Under the pieces are notes generated by a model. The model was not told the DNA's origin. It searched no databases and saw only the letters and a list, made by a program, of their open reading frames with translations. This document shows positions 60,847 through 64,000 of a stretch of 64,000 bases of DNA, in pieces. The translations under genes were made by a program, and so were the position numbers. Position 1 is the first letter of the stretch; every line of letters starts with the position of its first letter. The stretch lies in assembly GCF_900176645.1 (NCBI RefSeq), contig NZ_FXAN01000126.1:81065-145064 (forward strand). Reading direction: 5' to 3'. Source of the DNA: Burkholderia singularis (GTDB lineage: Bacteria > Pseudomonadota > Gammaproteobacteria > Burkholderiales > Burkholderiaceae).

Positions 60847-60883
60847 TGGCAGCGATGCCGGATACCGGCGAGCTGCCATTTTT
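60847..60883 (+). terminator. Intrinsic terminator of the hut operon
   Basis: Nested stem: TGGCAGC (60847-60853) with GCTGCCA (60872-60878), enclosing GCCGG-ATA-CCGGC, then TTTTT (60879-60883). Good stability and a proper T-tract. Confidence 0.85.
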
Positions 60884-61647
60884 AAGGGTAAACCCTAGCT
60901 TAAAACGGATTAAACAGAATTGACGGCGCCTTTGGATACGATAAGCTGATTGTCAGCCAGCCGTCATATCCACTTCGGCAGCATTTTCGAACGCTGCTGC
61001 ACTGCGAAAACTCTCTACTGCGACGTTCGCGGCGATGTGCCGGCAAGCCGGGCGGCGGCGCGCATCGTGTTGTGCATCGTTTCGCCGCGTTCAATACTTT
61101 AAACAGTCAGTCGAGTGTGATCGTGAGAGTCCAACGCTCCTTGGCCGGACGGGGTCGAAGTAGGCGCGCGGGTTGGCCGCATGCCGTCGATTCCGCCGAC
61201 AACGGCTGCGGCAAGCATCTCGCCAGCCCAAGCCTGCCTAGTCTCGCCCCCTTGTCCCGGCGCTCGGTGCGCCGTCATAACGCGGTTGCCGCGCGCGCCT
61301 ACATGGCCGTTCACGACGACGGTATTGCGTCGTTGTTGCCCTAGCGCCTCTTGTTGCCGGTCGTCGAGTCGTCGTTACCGTTCAGCGCGGGCGCCGTCGT
61401 GCCGTCGCGGATGCGGCGCAACTGCGCGCGTCTTGCATCGCGCGGCGCGTGAATGCCGTGCGGCCGCGGGCGAGCCGGCGGCATCGATGTTTCGTAGTCC
61501 TGGCTGCCGGTATCGAACGGGGCGGCGCATGCATCCGCCGGCTTGCGGCGTTGTTTGCGTTTTCCACCGCGTGCGACGCGCTCCGCCCCGGTGGCGCGCG
61601 TCGCACGCACCCTTATTTCGCCGCCAACCCGAATCGGAGGAAATGCA
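60884..61647. other. Gap between hut and putrescine genes
   Basis: 764 bp. The left part (to about 60990) is AT-rich, with the inverted repeat AGGGT-AA-ACCCT (60885-60896) and a lone TTGACG at 60920. The rest is GC-rich with Arg-rich frames that lack conserved text, so no gene is called. CGGAGG stands just before the ATG at 61648. Confidence 0.45.
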
Positions 61648-62448
61648 ATGAATGGATCGATGGGCCGCGCACGGCCGGTGGTGGGCGTTTGCGCGGACCG
61701 CAAGATGGTGGGAGCGCATCCCGCGCATGTCGTGGGAGAGAAGTATCTGACCGCGCTCGTCGACGGCGCGCTCGCGCTCGCGATCGTACTGCCCGCGCTT
61801 GGTGAGCGGCAGCGCATCGACGAACTGCTCGCGCTCGTCGACGGTTTGTTGTTGACGGGCAGCTATTCGAACGTCGAGCCCGCGCGTTATGGCGGGCCCG
61901 CAAGCGCGCCCGGCACGCTGCACGATGCGGCACGCGATGCGACGGCGCTGCCGCTCGTGCGCGCGGCGATCGACGCGGGCGTGCCGGTGCTCGCGATCTG
62001 CCGCGGCATGCAGGAGTTGAACGTCGCGTTCGGCGGAACGCTGCATCAGCAGGTGCACGGGATCGACGGGCATGCCGATCACCGCGAGGATGCGCACGCT
62101 GCGCTCGACGTTCAGTACGGTCCCGCGCATGCCGTGCAGCTTGCGCCGGGCGGATTGCTGCAACGATTGATGCACGGCGCCGACAGCGTCGAAGTCAACT
62201 CGTTGCATGCGCAAGGCATCGAGCGGCTCGGCGAGGGATTGACCGTCGAAGCCCGCGCGCCCGATGGGCTGATCGAGGCGATCGGCGTGCGCGATGCGCG
62301 CGCATTCGCGTTGGGCGTGCAATGGCATCCGGAATGGCGATTCGAACACCATGCGCTGTCGAAGGAAATTTTTGCGGCGTTCGGCGCGGCATGCCACGCC
62401 CGAATGCGCAGGACGGCCGAGCGCGCCGCACGTGTAATGGGCGCGTGA
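61648..62448 (+). CDS. puuD: Gamma-glutamyl-GABA hydrolase-like class I amidotransferase (PuuD-like)
   Basis: 266 residues, class I glutamine-amidotransferase fold. Nucleophile Cys118 in VLAICRGMQELNVAFGGTLHQQ, and catalytic His227-Pro-Glu229 in GVQWHPEW. PuuD frees GABA from gamma-glutamyl-GABA in the glutamylated putrescine route. Start supported by CGGAGG. The glutamate-putrescine ligase-like gene follows after 31 bp and a putrescine-aminotransferase-like gene after that, which backs the polyamine assignment. Confidence 0.88.
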   Translation: MNGSMGRARPVVGVCADRKMVGAHPAHVVGEKYLTALVDGALALAIVLPALGERQRIDELLALVDGLLLTGSYSNVEPARYGGPASAPGTLHDAARDATALPLVRAAIDAGVPVLAICRGMQELNVAFGGTLHQQVHGIDGHADHREDAHAALDVQYGPAHAVQLAPGGLLQRLMHGADSVEVNSLHAQGIERLGEGLTVEARAPDGLIEAIGVRDARAFALGVQWHPEWRFEHHALSKEIFAAFGAACHARMRRTAERAARVMGA

Positions 62449-62479
62449 CGCCGTCGAAGCTTATCGAAGAGAGGCTGAC

Positions 62480-63814
62480 ATGCAAGACATCGACGATTTT
62501 TTGAGGCAACACCGAATCACCGAAGTGGAAGCGATCATTCCCGACATGGCAGGGATCGCGCGCGGCAAGATCATTCCGCGCAACAAATTCGAAACCGGCG
62601 AATCGATGCGCTTGCCGCAGGCCGTGATGGTGCAGACCGTCACCGGCGACTATCCGGAGGACGGCACGCTGACCGGCGTGACCGATCCCGACATGGTGTG
62701 CGTGCCCGACGCATCGACGATCTGCCTGATTCCGTGGGCGGTCGATCCGACCGCGCAGGTGATTCACGATTGCGTGCATTTCGACGGCTCGCCGGTGCAG
62801 ATCTCTCCGCGCTACGTATTGCGGCGCGTGCTCGATTTGTATCGGGAGAAAGGGTGGAAGCCCGTGGTTGCGCCGGAGCTTGAGTTCTATCTGGTCGACA
62901 TGAACAAGGATCCGGACTTGCCGTTGCGGCCGCCCATTGGCCGCACCGGGCGTGCGGAGACGGGGCGGCAATCCTATTCGATCGAGGCGGTCAACGAGTT
63001 CGATCCGCTTTTCGAGGACATCTACGAATACTGCGAGCTGCAAGGTCTCGATATCGATACGCTGATTCACGAAGTCGGCGCCGCGCAGATGGAGATCAAC
63101 TTCCTGCACGGCGATGCGCTGTCGCTTGCCGACCAGGTGTTCCTGTTCAAACGCACGGTGCGCGAGGCGGCGCTGCGCCACAACATGTATGCGACGTTCA
63201 TGGCCAAGCCGATGGAAGGCGAGCCGGGCTCAGCGATGCATATTCACCAGAGCATCATCGACGTCGAAACAGGCCGCAACCTTTTCATCGATACGAACGG
63301 CGACATGACGCCGATGTTCCGCGGTTATCTGGCCGGCCTGCAGAAGTACACGCCCGCGCTGATGCCGATCTTCGCGCCGTACATCAATTCGTACCGGCGG
63401 CTGTCGCGCTTCATGGCCGCGCCGATCAACGTGCAGTGGGGCTATGACAACCGCACCGTCGGTTTCCGGATTCCGCACGCGGCGCCTTCCGCAAGACGGA
63501 TCGAGAACCGGATTCCGGGCGTCGACTGCAATCCGTATCTGGCGATCGCGGGCACGCTTGCGGCCGGCTATCTCGGCGTCACGCAAGCGCTTGAGCCGAC
63601 CGAGCCGCTCGCGAGCGACGGCTACAGCCTGCCATACCAGTTGCCGCGCAATCTCGAGGAGGGGCTCACGCTGATGGCCGCCTGTACGCCGCTCGCCGAG
63701 ATGCTCGGCGAGAAGTTCGTGAAGGCGTACCTCGCGTTGAAGGAAACGGAATATGAAGCATTTTTCCGCGTGATCAGCTCATGGGAGCGCAAGCACCTGT
63801 TGCTGCACGTTTGA
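62480..63814 (+). CDS. puuA: Glutamine-synthetase-like gamma-glutamylpolyamine synthetase (PuuA/SpuI-like)
   Basis: 444 residues, GlnA superfamily. Joins glutamate to putrescine or another amine with ATP. Family segments: EAIIPDMAGIARGKIIPRNKF near the N-terminus, ELEFYLVDMNKDPDLP, HEVGAAQMEINFLHGDALSLADQ, GSAMHIHQSIIDVETG and NRIPGVDCNPYLAIAGTLAAGYLG. It lacks the length and the C-terminal adenylylation region of true GlnA. Neighbours favour putrescine as substrate; spermidine or other amines are possible, since Pseudomonas has several paralogues. Confidence 0.88.
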   Translation: MQDIDDFLRQHRITEVEAIIPDMAGIARGKIIPRNKFETGESMRLPQAVMVQTVTGDYPEDGTLTGVTDPDMVCVPDASTICLIPWAVDPTAQVIHDCVHFDGSPVQISPRYVLRRVLDLYREKGWKPVVAPELEFYLVDMNKDPDLPLRPPIGRTGRAETGRQSYSIEAVNEFDPLFEDIYEYCELQGLDIDTLIHEVGAAQMEINFLHGDALSLADQVFLFKRTVREAALRHNMYATFMAKPMEGEPGSAMHIHQSIIDVETGRNLFIDTNGDMTPMFRGYLAGLQKYTPALMPIFAPYINSYRRLSRFMAAPINVQWGYDNRTVGFRIPHAAPSARRIENRIPGVDCNPYLAIAGTLAAGYLGVTQALEPTEPLASDGYSLPYQLPRNLEEGLTLMAACTPLAEMLGEKFVKAYLALKETEYEAFFRVISSWERKHLLLHV

Positions 63815-63848
63815 GCGTGCGGCTGCACGCCATACCAAGGAGGGCAAA

Positions 63849-64000
63849 ATGACCTATCGAAGCGACGACATCGACGATCTCCAAGTGCTGCACGCGAGCG
63901 CCGCGCAGCCGCGCACGAGCGCCGAATACCGCGAGCTGGACGCGGCACACCACCTGCACCCGTTCTCGGACATGGGCGCGCTCAACCGCGCGGGCAGCCG
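63849..64000 (+). CDS. spuC: Putrescine-type aminotransferase, N-terminal fragment (SpuC-like), cut by window edge
   Basis: The first 50 codons, from an ATG at 63849 preceded by AAGGAGG. The readable end, ELDAAHHLHPFSDMGALNRA, is the typical start of SpuC-type class III aminotransferases (putrescine or polyamine:pyruvate aminotransferase). 34 bp after the PuuA-like gene, same strand. Only the N-terminus is visible, so substrate assignment rests on this text and the context. Confidence 0.75.
   Translation, partial: MTYRSDDIDDLQVLHASAAQPRTSAEYRELDAAHHLHPFSDMGALNRAGS

Noticed and set aside
61181..61651. 156-codon plus-strand frame before puuD
   Set aside because: Arg/Pro/Cys-rich, no family text and no ribosome binding site; ends inside the puuD start region.
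1..64000. CRISPR arrays, transposons, phage genes or toxin-antitoxin pairs
   Set aside because: No regularly spaced repeats, transposase or integrase motifs, terminal inverted repeats or toxin-antitoxin gene pairs were found on reading the window.

Overview
The window is high-GC (mostly about 65-70% by eye), densely coded, and reads as the main chromosome of a beta-proteobacterium of the genus Burkholderia. The gene set fits the B. pseudomallei/thailandensis group: a Tat-exported phosphocholine-type phospholipase C, hopanoid tailoring genes, the arginine succinyltransferase (AST) pathway and a five-step histidine utilisation (hut) operon. The species call is inference; no rRNA or species marker is present. 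I recognise about 54 genes, three tRNAs, and no rRNA, CRISPR array, transposase, integrase or phage gene.

Layout. 1-1880 (minus): 3'-truncated efp, with earP, its arginine rhamnosyltransferase, upstream. 2082-5707 (plus): uvrC, pgsA, two identical tRNA-Gly(GCC) and tRNA-Cys(GCA), with a good sigma70 promoter and two intrinsic terminators. 5829-7568: divergent LysR regulator and short-chain dehydrogenase. 7877-10745: VOC protein, CPBP membrane protease, free methionine-R-sulfoxide reductase, ElaA-like acetyltransferase. 10937-12971 (minus): a copper-delivery operon for cytochrome oxidase (SCO, PCu(A)C chaperone, CtaG-type membrane protein). 13426-15575: otsB-otsA (trehalose). 15701-21109: ABC exporter, GT4 glycosyltransferase and two unknown membrane proteins. 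21217-23607: amino-acid-binding protein plus FAD oxidoreductase. 24337-30219: phospholipase C, pyridoxal kinase, exported alpha/beta hydrolase, luciferase-like monooxygenase. 30877-35596: hpnIJKL (hopanoid tailoring), followed by a lipoprotein with two SmpA/OmlA-type repeats.

From 36761 to the right edge most genes serve nitrogen and amino-acid catabolism. There is a histidine/arginine-type ABC transporter (hisQMP-like), an ArgR-type AraC regulator, the complete AST pathway (astC, aruF, aruG, astD, astB, astE) and a separate basic-amino-acid-binding protein. After alkane hydroxylase, an APS-kinase-like gene and a phosphopantetheinyl transferase comes hutH-hutC-hutU-hutD-hutI-hutF-hutG, with paired HutC-type operators before hutH and a terminator after hutG. 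The edge holds a putrescine catabolism set (puuD-like, puuA-like and the start of a SpuC-like aminotransferase). These routes deliver glutamate or succinate from arginine, histidine and putrescine.

No clearly undescribed multi-gene defence or mobile system is visible. The most useful leads are the regulatory DNA (HutC operator pair; recurrent ArgR-like half-sites at the arginine loci; a 33-bp-phased direct repeat before hpnI), low-complexity insertions in UvrC and the phosphopantetheinyl transferase, the dual-repeat lipoprotein after the hopanoid operon, and the solitary APS kinase behind an AT-rich leader.
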